A stretch of DNA of 7,181 nucleotides from Chromatiaceae bacterium (GCA_012962365.1 DTXR01000211.1:1-7181); one strand, 5' to 3'; numbered from the stretch's first letter, positions 1 to 7,052 are shown. Program-made: numbers and translations. The notes: a model not told the origin generated them from the sequence alone.

Positions 1-31
1 CACGGTTGGCTATGACGATTTTTTCGATCAT
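1..31 (-). CDS. accC: Biotin carboxylase subunit of acetyl-CoA carboxylase (5' end only)
   Basis: Only the first ten codons and one base lie in the window; the rest runs off the left edge. Read on the minus strand from the ATG at 31-29 they give MIEKIVIANR, the conserved start of AccC (family form M-x-x-K-I-V-I-A-N-R-G-E-I-A), the beginning of its N-terminal biotin-carboxylase domain. AccC carboxylates the biotin on AccB with ATP and bicarbonate, the first half-reaction of malonyl-CoA synthesis in the cytoplasm. It starts 10 nt after the accB stop. A GAGG ribosome-binding site (43-39 on the minus strand) overlaps that stop and sits 7 nt before the ATG, so the two are probably co-translated, as in the accBC operons of many bacteria. 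The identity rests on ten residues plus position next to accB, which together are convincing. Confidence 0.88.
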   Translation of the reverse strand, partial: MIEKIVIANR

Positions 32-41
32 GACTGCTGCC

Positions 42-491
42 TCACTCGATGATGAACAGCGGCTGGTTGTATTCCACGGGCTGACCGTTTTCCACCAGGA
101 TGCGCTTCACTACACCGGATTTGTCGGATTCGATCTGGTTGAGAATTTTCATCGCCTCGATGATACACAGCGTATCCCCGGCATTGACGCTCTGGCCTTC
201 ATTGATGAAGGGTTTGGCGCCGGGATTGGGAGCACGATAGAAAGTGCCCACCATGGGAGAATGGATGATATGGCCCTCCATTTCCGGTTCGGCCTGTTCT
301 TCCGCCGGTGCTGCGGCAGTGGCAGTTGGGGCGGGGGCAGGGGCCGCCGCTGCTACGGCTACCGGGGCAGGCGCGGGAAGGGTGCCGTGACGACTGATGC
401 GCACCGATTCCTCGCCTTCGTGTATCTCGATTTCGGCGATATTAGATGCTTCGAGCAGTTCGATGAGTTTCTTTACCTTGCGTATATCCAT
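42..491 (-). CDS. accB: Biotin carboxyl carrier protein of acetyl-CoA carboxylase
   Basis: AccB (149 aa) carries the biotin that AccC carboxylates and the AccAD carboxyltransferase uses to make malonyl-CoA for fatty-acid synthesis. The sequence has the usual three parts: an N-terminal helical region (about 1-35, starting [17 protein letters not shown]), a flexible Ala/Pro-rich linker (about 37-70), and the C-terminal biotinyl domain (about 72-149). The biotinylation motif EAMK is at 112-115, so Lys115 is the predicted modified residue. The segment at 84-96 ([12 protein letters not shown]) corresponds to the 'thumb' of bacterial BCCPs. The frame is open upstream to 557, but the start at 491 is preferred: it gives the conserved N-terminus and normal length and lies 9 nt after an AGGG site (505-501). 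It begins 4 nt after the aroQ stop, so coupling with aroQ is likely. Nothing is unusual about it. Confidence 0.96.
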   Translation of the reverse strand: MDIRKVKKLIELLEASNIAEIEIHEGEESVRISRHGTLPAPAPVAVAAAAPAPAPTATAAAPAEEQAEPEMEGHIIHSPMVGTFYRAPNPGAKPFINEGQSVNAGDTLCIIEAMKILNQIESDKSGVVKRILVENGQPVEYNQPLFIIE

Positions 492-495
492 GAAG

Positions 496-954
496 TTATG
501 ACCCTGTATCTGTGGATGCGCCAAGGTGTTTGTCGGCTGCCTGCAGGGCCAGTTCATAGCCCTGGGCGCCCAGACCGCTGATCACGCCCACTGCCACATC
601 GGAAAGATAGGAGTGATGGCGGAATTCCTCGCGGGCAAACACGTTGGAGAGATGCACCTCTATAAATGGAATGTTCACACCGAGCAGAGCATCCCTCAGG
701 GCGATGCTGGTGTGGGTAAGGGCGGCGGGGTTGATGAGGATGAAATCCACAGCATCACGGCCGGCCTGATGAATTCTGTCGATGAGCTGAAATTCCGCGT
801 TGGACTGAAAAAATTCCAGCTCGTTTCCCTGGGTCATGGCAAGACTCAGCAGGGTTTTCTCGATATCGGCCAGAGTGGCCTGTCCGTAGTGTCCGGGTTC
901 CCGTGAGCCGAGAAGATTGAGGTTGGGGCCGTTGATTACCAGAATCTTGCTCAT
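496..954 (-). CDS. aroQ: Type II 3-dehydroquinate dehydratase
   Basis: This 152-aa protein is a type II (class II) dehydroquinase, which converts 3-dehydroquinate to 3-dehydroshikimate, step three of the shikimate pathway, in the cytoplasm. The family is a homododecamer with a flavodoxin-like fold. Visible signatures are [17 protein letters not shown] at 8-24 with the mobile-loop Arg18 and catalytic Tyr23, QSNAEF at 50-55, [10 protein letters not shown] at 74-83 with Asn75, and [18 protein letters not shown] at 99-116 with Glu99, His101 and Arg112. The QSNAE-x-x-LIDRIH form resembles Pseudomonas AroQ. Length is normal for the family. The order aroQ-accB-accC is common in gammaproteobacteria. 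The ribosome-binding site is weak (GGA about 11 nt upstream of the ATG). The gene ends with TAA 4 nt before accB, which shows TAA is an ordinary stop in this genome and matters for reading groEL. Confidence 0.97.
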   Translation of the reverse strand: MSKILVINGPNLNLLGSREPGHYGQATLADIEKTLLSLAMTQGNELEFFQSNAEFQLIDRIHQAGRDAVDFILINPAALTHTSIALRDALLGVNIPFIEVHLSNVFAREEFRHHSYLSDVAVGVISGLGAQGYELALQAADKHLGASTDTGS

Positions 955-1102
955 TGAAAACCGGGTCCAGAAAAATTAATTGTCGGGAACTACGCTTAAT
1001 CAGCCCGTAATTTGCCCAATTTTGCGCTAAACTGGCGGAGTTGTCCAGTGCTGCATGTTTTATTTTCGCAGAGAAAAGCTTCTGTAAACGTTTCCCTTGG
1101 AT
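955..1102. other. Intergenic region between tlpA and aroQ
   Basis: These 148 bp separate the tlpA stop from the aroQ start. They are AT-richer than the flanking genes, as expected for a promoter region driving aroQ-accB-accC leftwards. I could not pick a convincing -35/-10 pair: several TTG and A/T-rich candidates exist on the minus strand, but none combines good hexamers with 16-18 nt spacing. No clear intrinsic terminator follows tlpA; the only stem (ACTGG/CCAGT, 1031-1049) is five pairs long. Read-through from tlpA into aroQ therefore remains possible. Confidence 0.5.
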
Positions 1103-1648
1103 TCACGGGGTAAGGGTAAGCTTTTCGAGGAGCGGTCGTAACCGGGTTTCTCGCATTTCCCCCGCCTGACGCAGCAGGATTTTGCCGCCGCGATCGGCCA
1201 CCACGGTGTAGGGCAGGGCATTGAAGCGATCGCCGAGCTGGGCGGACAGTTCCAGGGCCTTTTCTTCCCCCAGCAGTACGGGAAACTCAATACCATGGGT
1301 GTCAACGAAGTTCTGCACCGCTTCCTGGTCATCGATGGCGATGCCGACGAACAGCACGCCCTTGTCGGCGAACTGCTCTTGAAGTTTCACGAACAAAGGC
1401 ATTTCTTTGCGGCAGGGTGGACACCAGGTCGCCCAGAAATTGATGACCAGGATCTTGTCCCGCCATTCTTCCGCCCGCCAGGAATTGCCATCCAGGTTGG
1501 GCAGGGTGAAATCCGGTATCTGGCTGAAGACGCCATGGGAATCCGGCAGCACTTCATGGTGTTGCTGTCGCCACTGATAGACGCCAGTGATAACGGCGCC
1601 AAGGCCCAGGCCAATGACTGCCAGAAGCGCCAGTTGCTTGAAATTCAT
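1103..1648 (-). CDS. Membrane-anchored TlpA/ResA-type thioredoxin-like protein
   Basis: This 181-aa protein begins with one hydrophobic segment (about 6-24, after MNFKQ), most simply an uncleaved anchor placing the rest in the periplasm. Residues about 43-181 form an AhpC/TSA-TlpA-like thioredoxin fold: IPDFTLPNLDG at 44-54, then FWATWCPPCRKEMP at 71-84 with redox cysteines Cys76 and Cys79, and the cis-proline at Pro146 (ALPYTVV). The WCPPC site is typical of reductases such as TlpA, ResA and CcmG, which reduce disulfides in cytochrome c maturation or metal delivery and take electrons from DsbD or CcdA. The start codon overlaps the dsbD stop as ATGA, so translation is coupled to dsbD; DsbD is the likely electron donor (inference). 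No heme-lyase partner or ccm gene is nearby, so the client is unknown and I give no specific gene symbol. Confidence 0.9.
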   Translation of the reverse strand: MNFKQLALLAVIGLGLGAVITGVYQWRQQHHEVLPDSHGVFSQIPDFTLPNLDGNSWRAEEWRDKILVINFWATWCPPCRKEMPLFVKLQEQFADKGVLFVGIAIDDQEAVQNFVDTHGIEFPVLLGEEKALELSAQLGDRFNALPYTVVADRGGKILLRQAGEMRETRLRPLLEKLTLTP

Positions 1649-4038
1649 GGTTGTTTCACTTTGGCTACGTGGCGCTTGAATTCGCCGGCGCCCATGTAGC
1701 CCATGAGGCGCAAATGTCTGATTTCGTTGCCATCTGTTCCCCAGAAGATCATGGCGGGAGGCGCCGGGATGCCGATCTTTTCCATCAGCGCCATGTCGGT
1801 TTCATCCTGTTCTGTCACATCGGCCTGCAGCAGTACGAAACTGCTCATGGCGGCGACCACCTCAGGCCGTGAAAAGACGTTCTTCTCCATCTGCTTGCAG
1901 TAGATGCACCAGTCGGCATAAAAATCCAGCATGACGGGTTTCCCGGCCGCTTTGGCCGTGGCCAGTTCACGTTCGAGGTCTGCAACGCTCTTGACCTTCC
2001 TGAATTGCAGATGAGTTTCGGCGCCAGCGCCTCCACCTACTGCCAACCCGCGCAACGGCTGCAAAGTGTCTTTGCCGTTGGCAGCGACACCGACGAGGAA
2101 CAGGGAGCCGTAAATCAGCAGGACGACACCCAGGCCTTTCCACAGTTTGCTCCAGCCGCTGGCTTCCACGCTGAGTTGCTGCAATGCGCCCATGTAGATG
2201 GCCGAGACGATGAGGAGCACGCCCCACAGACCCATGGTGACAGGTTCAGGCAGGAAGCGTTCCAGCATGGTGATGGCCAGACCCAGCATCATGACGCCGA
2301 ACACGCCTTTCACTGCATCCATCCAGCCCCCGGCCTTGGGCAGCAGTTTACCGGCGGAAGTCCCGATGGCGATCAGGGGCGCGCCCATGCCCATGGCCAT
2401 GGCGAACAGGGCAACACCGCCAAGCACGGCATCCCCGGTTTGGCCGATATAGATCAAGGCGCCCGCCAGTGGCGGAGCGACGCAGGGTCCCACGATGAGG
2501 GCGGACAGCAATCCCATGATGGCCACACCGCTCAGTTCACCACCGCTCTGGCGGTTACTGATCTCACTCAATCTGCTTTGCCAGCTTGCAGGCAGTTGCA
2601 AATCATAGAAACCGAACATGGACAGAGACAGGAGAACGAACAACAGGGCAAAGGCGCTGAGTATCCAGGGATTCTGGAAGGCGGCAGTCAGGTTGAGGCT
2701 GGCGCCAAACATACCCGCCAGCACACCGACTATGGTGTAAGTCACCGCCATGGCCAGCACATAGACGAGAGAAAGAGTGAATGCCTTGCGAGTGGTGATG
2801 CTGGTGCCCTGCCCGGCGATGATACCTGACAATATGGGGATCATGGGGAACACGCAAGGGGTAAAAGCCAGCAACAGGCCGATGCCGAAAAATGTCAGTA
2901 GAATCAGCCAGGTACTGCTATCTTTGAGCATAGAGGCAATCTGCTCCTGTTCGGATTGCTCGACGGCGGCTGTCGATGAGCTAACCGCTGCTGCAGCTGG
3001 TGCGGATTCGGCCTGATCAGCGGCGTCGGCACCCCTGTTTGTTGGCGTGGCTTCGGAAACCGGGGGGAGCTGAACCTTGAACTGTTTCTTTTGGGGTGGG
3101 TAACAGATGCCCCGTTCGGCGCAGCCTTGGTACTTCAGGGTGATAGTGGCTTCTGTGGCGCCGGTGCTCTTGCGGATGAGAGGAATATCCAGATCCAGGT
3201 TGTGCACGAAAACGGCCACGTCACCGATGCTGCCGTCCGGCTTGATCGAGTCGTGTTTGATCTTGGGCGGTGGCAGCGTGATTTTGCCGAGCGCCACGTC
3301 GCTGCCATCGAGACTGACGCTGACCTTGTCTTCATATAAGTAGGTACCGTCGGCGATTTCCCAGTGTACCTGCAGATTCTTGCCGTCCTTGGATTCGACG
3401 AAGGGGCGATAGGCCTGGTCGGGTGACAGAACACCGTCATCGTCCCCCAGCCCCAGGTCGTCACCGAGTGCGCCCAGGGCATCCAGGGGAGAAGGCGGGT
3501 CGATGGAATCAACCGGGCTGGATGGGGTGACGGGGATTTCAGAGCCGGACACCTGCACCAGCGTTTCCTGGGCATCTTCGGCGGCAGCTGGGGTGACCGG
3601 CGGGGGTTGATCGGCTTCCCCATTCAGGGCGATGAGCAGTTTCTGGGTGTGGGGTGGGTAGCAGATGCCCGCATCGGCACAGCCCTGGGAACGGGCTTCC
3701 AGCTCAAGCATGCTCGGAACGCTGCCGGTGATGTGATACGGCAACGCGATTTCGACCTGGTCGCGATAGATCTCAATATCACCGAAGAACGGGTCGGATT
3801 TAACTTTTCCGGGAGGCAGGTCGGGGCTCTCGAAGACGATGTCCTTGTGGTCTGTCTTGAAGCGGAACTTGTTGCGATACAGGTAGTAACCATCGGCGAT
3901 ATCCCAGCGTACCTTGATCTTGTCCCCCGCGACCTCGGCGGAAATACCATAGGCCTGATCGGGCTTGAGCAGCTCCTCTTCGGCCAGTGCCATCGTTGAC
4001 AAAAAGAGGAATGAAAACAACAGGATCAATCGGTACAT
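1645..4038 (-). CDS. dsbD: Thiol:disulfide interchange protein DsbD with duplicated alpha domain
   Basis: DsbD carries electrons from cytoplasmic thioredoxin across the inner membrane to periplasmic reductases. This one has 797 aa against about 565 in E. coli. In order: signal peptide 1-19 (ends MALA/EE); first alpha domain about 24-139 with QGCADAGICYPP (Cys120, Cys126); Pro/Ala/Asp-rich linker about 140-202; second alpha domain about 203-327 with QGCAERGICYPP (Cys306, Cys312); Ala/Ser/Gln linker about 328-370; membrane beta domain about 375-650, eight predicted helices, with TPCVFP (Cys395) and GPCVAPP (Cys519); thioredoxin-like gamma domain about 675-797 with WCIYC (Cys711, Cys714) and probable cis-Pro761. 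The eight cysteines make four redox pairs. The gene starts inside cutA (13-nt overlap), 6 nt after an AGGGGA site (4050-4045), and overlaps tlpA by 4 nt. The extra alpha domain is the oddity; otherwise the protein looks complete and functional. Confidence 0.96.
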   Translation of the reverse strand: MYRLILLFSFLFLSTMALAEEELLKPDQAYGISAEVAGDKIKVRWDIADGYYLYRNKFRFKTDHKDIVFESPDLPPGKVKSDPFFGDIEIYRDQVEIALPYHITGSVPSMLELEARSQGCADAGICYPPHTQKLLIALNGEADQPPPVTPAAAEDAQETLVQVSGSEIPVTPSSPVDSIDPPSPLDALGALGDDLGLGDDDGVLSPDQAYRPFVESKDGKNLQVHWEIADGTYLYEDKVSVSLDGSDVALGKITLPPPKIKHDSIKPDGSIGDVAVFVHNLDLDIPLIRKSTGATEATITLKYQGCAERGICYPPQKKQFKVQLPPVSEATPTNRGADAADQAESAPAAAAVSSSTAAVEQSEQEQIASMLKDSSTWLILLTFFGIGLLLAFTPCVFPMIPILSGIIAGQGTSITTRKAFTLSLVYVLAMAVTYTIVGVLAGMFGASLNLTAAFQNPWILSAFALLFVLLSLSMFGFYDLQLPASWQSRLSEISNRQSGGELSGVAIMGLLSALIVGPCVAPPLAGALIYIGQTGDAVLGGVALFAMAMGMGAPLIAIGTSAGKLLPKAGGWMDAVKGVFGVMMLGLAITMLERFLPEPVTMGLWGVLLIVSAIYMGALQQLSVEASGWSKLWKGLGVVLLIYGSLFLVGVAANGKDTLQPLRGLAVGGGAGAETHLQFRKVKSVADLERELATAKAAGKPVMLDFYADWCIYCKQMEKNVFSRPEVVAAMSSFVLLQADVTEQDETDMALMEKIGIPAPPAMIFWGTDGNEIRHLRLMGYMGAGEFKRHVAKVKQP
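3058..3969 (-). repeat. Tandem duplication of the DsbD alpha-domain coding segment
   Basis: Two homologous stretches inside dsbD, 3622-3969 (first copy) and 3058-3432 (second copy), are separated by about 190 bp coding for a low-complexity linker rich in Pro, Ala and Asp (DDLGLGDDD at 193-201). Shared landmarks in the same order are PDQAY, W-x-IADG-x-YLY, LPP-x-K-x-K-x-D, GD, and QGCA-x-x-GICYPP. The copies are clearly diverged between these blocks, so the duplication is old rather than an assembly echo. Confidence 0.85.
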
Positions 4039-4376
4039 ACGTTTTCCCCTACCCAGTTCAGATAGTTTTGGCTGCCAGCGACAATGGGCGTGGCAATGAT
4101 TTCCGGCACATCATACGGATGCAGTTCAATAAGGGCCTGTTCCAGCCTTGCCCACCCGGCTTTTGTGGTCTTGATCATCATCAGCGCTTCCCGGTCTTCC
4201 TGGATCCGGCCCTGCCAGCGATAAACGGACTGTATGGTGCTGCTGATAGTGACACAAGCCGCCAGTCGTTTGCCGAGCAGCGTGCCTGCCAGCTTGCGGG
4301 CGCTGTCTTCGTCCGGGCAGGTACACAATACCAGCAACAGCTCAGGAGAAGAGACCGGCGAATCAGTGTTTTTCAT
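4026..4376 (-). CDS. cutA: Divalent-cation tolerance protein CutA
   Basis: This 116-aa protein belongs to the CutA1 family of small, very stable, PII-like trimers that bind Cu(II) and other divalent metals. E. coli mutants were isolated as copper-sensitive, though the exact role is unsettled. Family landmarks are LLLVLCTCPDEDSARKLA at 13-30 (Cys18 aligns with the E. coli metal-binding Cys), KRLAACV at 36-42, YRWQGRIQEDREALMMIKTT at 52-71 and HPYDVPEIIA at 86-95. It has no signal peptide, so the product is probably cytoplasmic. The gene precedes and overlaps dsbD by 13 nt, the same cutA-dsbD order as in E. coli, where polar effects of cutA mutations on dsbD (dipZ) complicated the phenotype. 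The ribosome-binding site before the ATG is poor, but the N-terminal length matches homologues, so I keep this start. Confidence 0.95.
   Translation of the reverse strand: MKNTDSPVSSPELLLVLCTCPDEDSARKLAGTLLGKRLAACVTISSTIQSVYRWQGRIQEDREALMMIKTTKAGWARLEQALIELHPYDVPEIIATPIVAGSQNYLNWVGENVCTD
4045..4050 (-). promoter_or_regulatory. Ribosome-binding site for dsbD inside cutA
   Basis: AGGGGA on the minus strand lies 6 nt before the dsbD ATG and within the last codons of cutA. It fixes the dsbD start and shows that dsbD has its own initiation site despite the overlap. Confidence 0.7.
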
Positions 4377-4404
4377 ACAGGATATCTGATCATTGAAGGT
4401 GAAG

Positions 4405-4429
4405 CTTGAATTAAACGGATTTGCCCCAA
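4405..4429 (+). promoter_or_regulatory. Putative sigma32 promoter for fxsA
   Basis: CTTGAA (4405-4410) and CCCCAA (4424-4429) are spaced 13 nt apart, a close match to the sigma32 pattern CTTGAA-N13-CCCCAT. The start point would fall only a few bases before, or at, the fxsA ATG (4440), implying a leaderless or nearly leaderless transcript. To my knowledge fxsA is a sigma32-regulon member in E. coli, which makes the match more credible, but the closeness to the start codon is a problem. Confidence 0.4.
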
Positions 4430-4438
4430 GGTATGCAA
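4410..4438 (-). promoter_or_regulatory. Putative sigma70 promoter for cutA-dsbD-tlpA
   Basis: On the minus strand TTGCAT (4438-4433) and TTTAAT (4415-4410) are separated by exactly 17 nt and point at cutA, which would give a leader of roughly 25-30 nt. This is the only good pair I see in the 63-bp divergent region. Pattern match only. Confidence 0.45.
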
Positions 4439-4439
4439 G

Positions 4440-4907
4440 ATGAATCCTGGAATTATTTTTTTATTGATACTGGTTGGGGCGCCTTTGATCGAGCTCTATG
4501 TACTGATCGAAGTCGGCTCCGAGATCGGCGCCTTGCCGACCATACTGTTGAGTATATTTACCGCAATACTGGGGGCGTTCCTGGTTCGACTGCAGGGCGT
4601 ATCGGTACTCATGCGGGTGCAGAATACGCTCGCCCGGGGTGAAGCGCCGGCGCTGGAAATGCTCGAAGGCGCCATGATCATGATGTCCGGGGTAACGCTG
4701 TTGTTCCCGGGTTTCATCACCGATGTTTTCGGTTTTCTGATGCTGGTTCCGTCCCTGCGCCGCAAATTCATTCTCGCCATGCTCAAGCGCAGCGGCGCCC
4801 TTGCCCCCGGCGGGGTAACGACTGGCGCGGCAGATGTCGAGATTCGGCGTGTCAATATCATTCAGGGTGAATATCATCCGGATGATGACGAGCCGGGAAA
4901 ATTCTGA
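4440..4907 (+). CDS. fxsA: FxsA-family inner-membrane protein
   Basis: This 155-aa protein matches FxsA, named because overexpression in E. coli relieves exclusion of phage T7 by the F plasmid; its normal biochemical role is unknown. Hydrophobic segments are at about 4-24, 30-48 and 76-104. The last includes the family hallmark LLFPGFITDVFGFLML (87-102). The first segment carries the typical acidic IEL-x-VLIEVG pattern, followed by R-x-QG (50-53) and ARGEAP (65-70). The hydrophilic cytoplasmic tail ends with IQGEYHPDDDE (141-151), like the GEY-x-x-D-D tail of E. coli FxsA. The start is supported by alignment with the E. coli N-terminus and an AAGG 8 nt upstream. The gene sits just before groES-groEL, close to the E. 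coli layout. It ends inside a perfect 8-bp hairpin that abuts the groES promoter. Confidence 0.93.
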   Translation: MNPGIIFLLILVGAPLIELYVLIEVGSEIGALPTILLSIFTAILGAFLVRLQGVSVLMRVQNTLARGEAPALEMLEGAMIMMSGVTLLFPGFITDVFGFLMLVPSLRRKFILAMLKRSGALAPGGVTTGAADVEIRRVNIIQGEYHPDDDEPGKF

Positions 4908-4915
4908 TTTCCCGG
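4893..4915 (+). terminator. Hairpin overlapping the fxsA stop codon
   Basis: CCGGGAAA (4893-4900) and TTTCCCGG (4908-4915) form a perfect 8-bp stem with a 7-nt loop containing the fxsA TGA. The downstream tract (GGTTGACTTT) has few consecutive T residues, so it is a weak intrinsic terminator at best. It may serve as a 3' stabilising structure or partly insulate groES from fxsA transcription. Confidence 0.4.
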
Positions 4916-4916
4916 G

Positions 4917-4945
4917 GTTGACTTTCCCTGTTTCGCCCCTATTAT
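4917..4945 (+). promoter_or_regulatory. groESL promoter with overlapping sigma70 and sigma32 elements
   Basis: TTGACT (4918-4923) and TATTAT (4940-4945), 16 nt apart, form a near-consensus sigma70 promoter. The same DNA reads as a sigma32-type promoter: GTTGAC (4917-4922) against the CTTGAA -35, then 13 nt, then CCCCTATTA (4936-4944) against CCCCATnTA. The predicted start, near 4951, falls inside the CIRCE operator. Housekeeping expression with heat-shock boosting is the likely outcome. Confidence 0.65.
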
Positions 4946-4971
4946 TAGCACTCACTACAGGGGAGTGCCAA
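4945..4971 (+). promoter_or_regulatory. CIRCE operator (HrcA binding site) of groESL
   Basis: TTAGCACTC (4945-4953), a 9-nt spacer, and GAGTGCCAA (4963-4971) match the CIRCE consensus TTAGCACTC-N9-GAGTGCTAA with one mismatch in the right arm. CIRCE is bound by the repressor HrcA, which is released when GroEL is titrated by unfolded protein. It overlaps the end of the -10 region and the predicted transcription start, the usual repressing position. hrcA itself is not in the window. Confidence 0.88.
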
Positions 4972-5011
4972 CAATCCCCGATATCGTAAACCACAAAACC
5001 AAGCTACATTT

Positions 5012-5016
5012 AGGAG
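5012..5016 (+). promoter_or_regulatory. groES ribosome-binding site
   Basis: AGGAG lies 7 nt before the groES ATG at 5024, a strong site suited to a highly expressed chaperone. Confidence 0.8.
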
Positions 5017-5023
5017 TTTATCT

Positions 5024-5314
5024 ATGAAGATCCGTCCATTGCATGATCGACTGGTCATCCGTCGCACGGAAGAAGAGCACACCAGCCCGGGTGGCATTGT
5101 CCTCCCTGACAGTGCAACCGAGAAGCCCATCCAGGGCGAAGTCATTGCCGCAGGCAACGGCAAGATCACCGACAGCGGCGACGTGCGTCCTTTGGATGTG
5201 AAAGTCGGCGACAAAGTATTGTTCGGCAAATATGCCGGTACCGAAGTCAAGATCGGCGGTGAAGAGCTGCTGGTGATGCGTGAAGAAGACATCATGGGTG
5301 TGATTGAGGACTGA
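5024..5314 (+). CDS. groS: Co-chaperonin GroES (Hsp10)
   Basis: This 96-aa protein is GroES, the heptameric lid that caps the GroEL ring and closes the folding chamber in the cytoplasm. It starts with the conserved [11 protein letters not shown]. The mobile loop (about 16-32) contains GGIVL at 23-27, whose Ile25-Val26-Leu27 contact the GroEL apical domain. Also visible are GEVIAAGNG (38-46), [19 protein letters not shown] (56-74), [17 protein letters not shown] to the end. Length is normal (97 in E. coli) and there is no disruption. It is the first gene of the groESL operon, controlled by the promoter and CIRCE site directly upstream. An intact groES beside an interrupted groEL is odd: one would expect both to decay if the locus were dying. 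Confidence 0.98.
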   Translation: MKIRPLHDRLVIRRTEEEHTSPGGIVLPDSATEKPIQGEVIAAGNGKITDSGDVRPLDVKVGDKVLFGKYAGTEVKIGGEELLVMREEDIMGVIED

Positions 5315-5335
5315 TCGTCTGTCGTGCCCTGAAGC

Positions 5336-5376
5336 ATGGGGATTCAGCGCCCGTATTAGGTCGAAGCTGTCCCCGT
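5336..5376 (+). other. Possible mRNA hairpin between groES and groEL
   Basis: In the 97-bp groES-groEL spacer, GGGGA (5338-5342) pairs with TCCCC (5370-5374) and, after a TT bulge, CAGC (5345-5348) pairs with GCTG (5366-5369), leaving a 17-nt loop. No T tract follows, so it is not a terminator. It could adjust groES/groEL message stability or be chance. Confidence 0.3.
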
Positions 5377-5397
5377 TACCGATCAATTTTTAGAATT

Positions 5398-6053
<656 letters not shown>

Positions 6054-7052
6054 ATGGAAGATCCGTTCATCCTGCTCCACGACAAGAAGATCTCCAACAT
6101 CCGTGATCTGCTGCCGGTACTCGAAGCTGTCGCCAAAGCGGGCCGTCCGCTGGTGATCGTTGCCGAGGACGTGGAAGGTGAAGCCCTGGCCACCCTGGTG
6201 GTGAACACCATGCGTGGTATCGTGAAAGTGGCTGCCGTGAAGGCGCCCGGCTTCGGTGATCGTCGCAAGGCCATGCTGCAGGATATCGCTATCCTCACCG
6301 GTGGCACCGTGATTTCCGAGGAAGTCGGCCTGTCTCTGGAAAAAACGACCCTGGAAGACCTGGGTACTGCCAAGAAAGTCAGCATCACCAAGGAAGAGAC
6401 GACCGTCATCGATGGCGCCGGCAGTGCCGATGACATCAAGGCACGCTGCGAACAGATTCGCGCCCAGGCTGAAGAAACCACTTCAGACTATGATCGCGAA
6501 AAACTGCAGGAGCGCTTGGCCAAGCTGTCAGGCGGTGTCGCGGTGATCAAGGTGGGTGCCGCCACAGAAGTGGAAATGAAGGAAAAGAAAGCCCGCGTTG
6601 AAGACGCGCTGCACGCAACCCGAGCGGCTGTCGAAGAAGGCATCGTACCCGGTGGCGGTGTGGCACTGATTCGTGCCGAGCGCGCCATTGACGGTCTGGT
6701 CGGTGCCAACGAAGACCAGAACGTGGGCATTACCCTGACCCGCCGCGCCATGGAGGAGCCCCTGCGCCAGATCGTGGACAATGCCGGTGGCGAGCCTTCG
6801 GTTGTGCAGAACGAAGTCGCCAATGGTGAGGGTAACTACGGTTACAATGCGGCCAATGGTGAATACGGTGATATGGTCGAGATGGGTATTCTCGATCCAA
6901 CCAAGGTCACCCGAAGCGCACTGCAGAACGCCGCTTCCGTTGCCGGCCTGATGATCACCACCGAGTGCATGGTAGCTGAAGAGCCGAAAGACGAAGCTGC
7001 TGCACCCATGCCGGATATGGGTGGCATGGGCGGTATGGGTGGCATGATGTAA
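6054..7052 (+). CDS. groL: C-terminal GroEL fragment starting directly after the internal stop
   Basis: This 332-residue open frame begins with the ATG that immediately follows the TAA (GroEL position 215). It holds the rest of the apical domain, the second intermediate segment with catalytic Asp398 (fragment residue 184), and the C-terminal equatorial half including the GGM tail. No good ribosome-binding site precedes the ATG, so it would depend on re-initiation by ribosomes ending at the abutting stop. It is more likely part of one groEL than an independent gene. Confidence 0.5.
   Translation: MEDPFILLHDKKISNIRDLLPVLEAVAKAGRPLVIVAEDVEGEALATLVVNTMRGIVKVAAVKAPGFGDRRKAMLQDIAILTGGTVISEEVGLSLEKTTLEDLGTAKKVSITKEETTVIDGAGSADDIKARCEQIRAQAEETTSDYDREKLQERLAKLSGGVAVIKVGAATEVEMKEKKARVEDALHATRAAVEEGIVPGGGVALIRAERAIDGLVGANEDQNVGITLTRRAMEEPLRQIVDNAGGEPSVVQNEVANGEGNYGYNAANGEYGDMVEMGILDPTKVTRSALQNAASVAGLMITTECMVAEEPKDEAAAPMPDMGGMGGMGGMM

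Noticed and set aside
492..557. Upstream extension of accB by 22 codons to the ATG at 557
   Set aside because: The added residues do not belong to the BCCP family, would overlap aroQ, and the start at 491 has the conserved N-terminus and a ribosome-binding site.
6..581. Plus-strand open frame of 191 codons across accB
   Set aside because: It is antisense to accB and aroQ, both with clear family motifs; its translation is low-complexity Gly/Arg from the reversed Ala/Pro linker.
1031..1049. Small stem ACTGG/CCAGT after tlpA as a terminator
   Set aside because: Only five base pairs, a 9-nt loop and no real T tract in the minus-strand direction.
2005..2829. Plus-strand open frame of 274 codons inside dsbD
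   Set aside because: It is the antisense of the DsbD membrane domain. Its His/Gln/Asp-rich composition is typical of a shadow frame, and no family motif is seen.
4461..4994. Minus-strand open frame of 177 codons over fxsA and the groES promoter
   Set aside because: It is antisense to fxsA and covers the CIRCE and promoter region; there is no recognisable product or ribosome-binding site.
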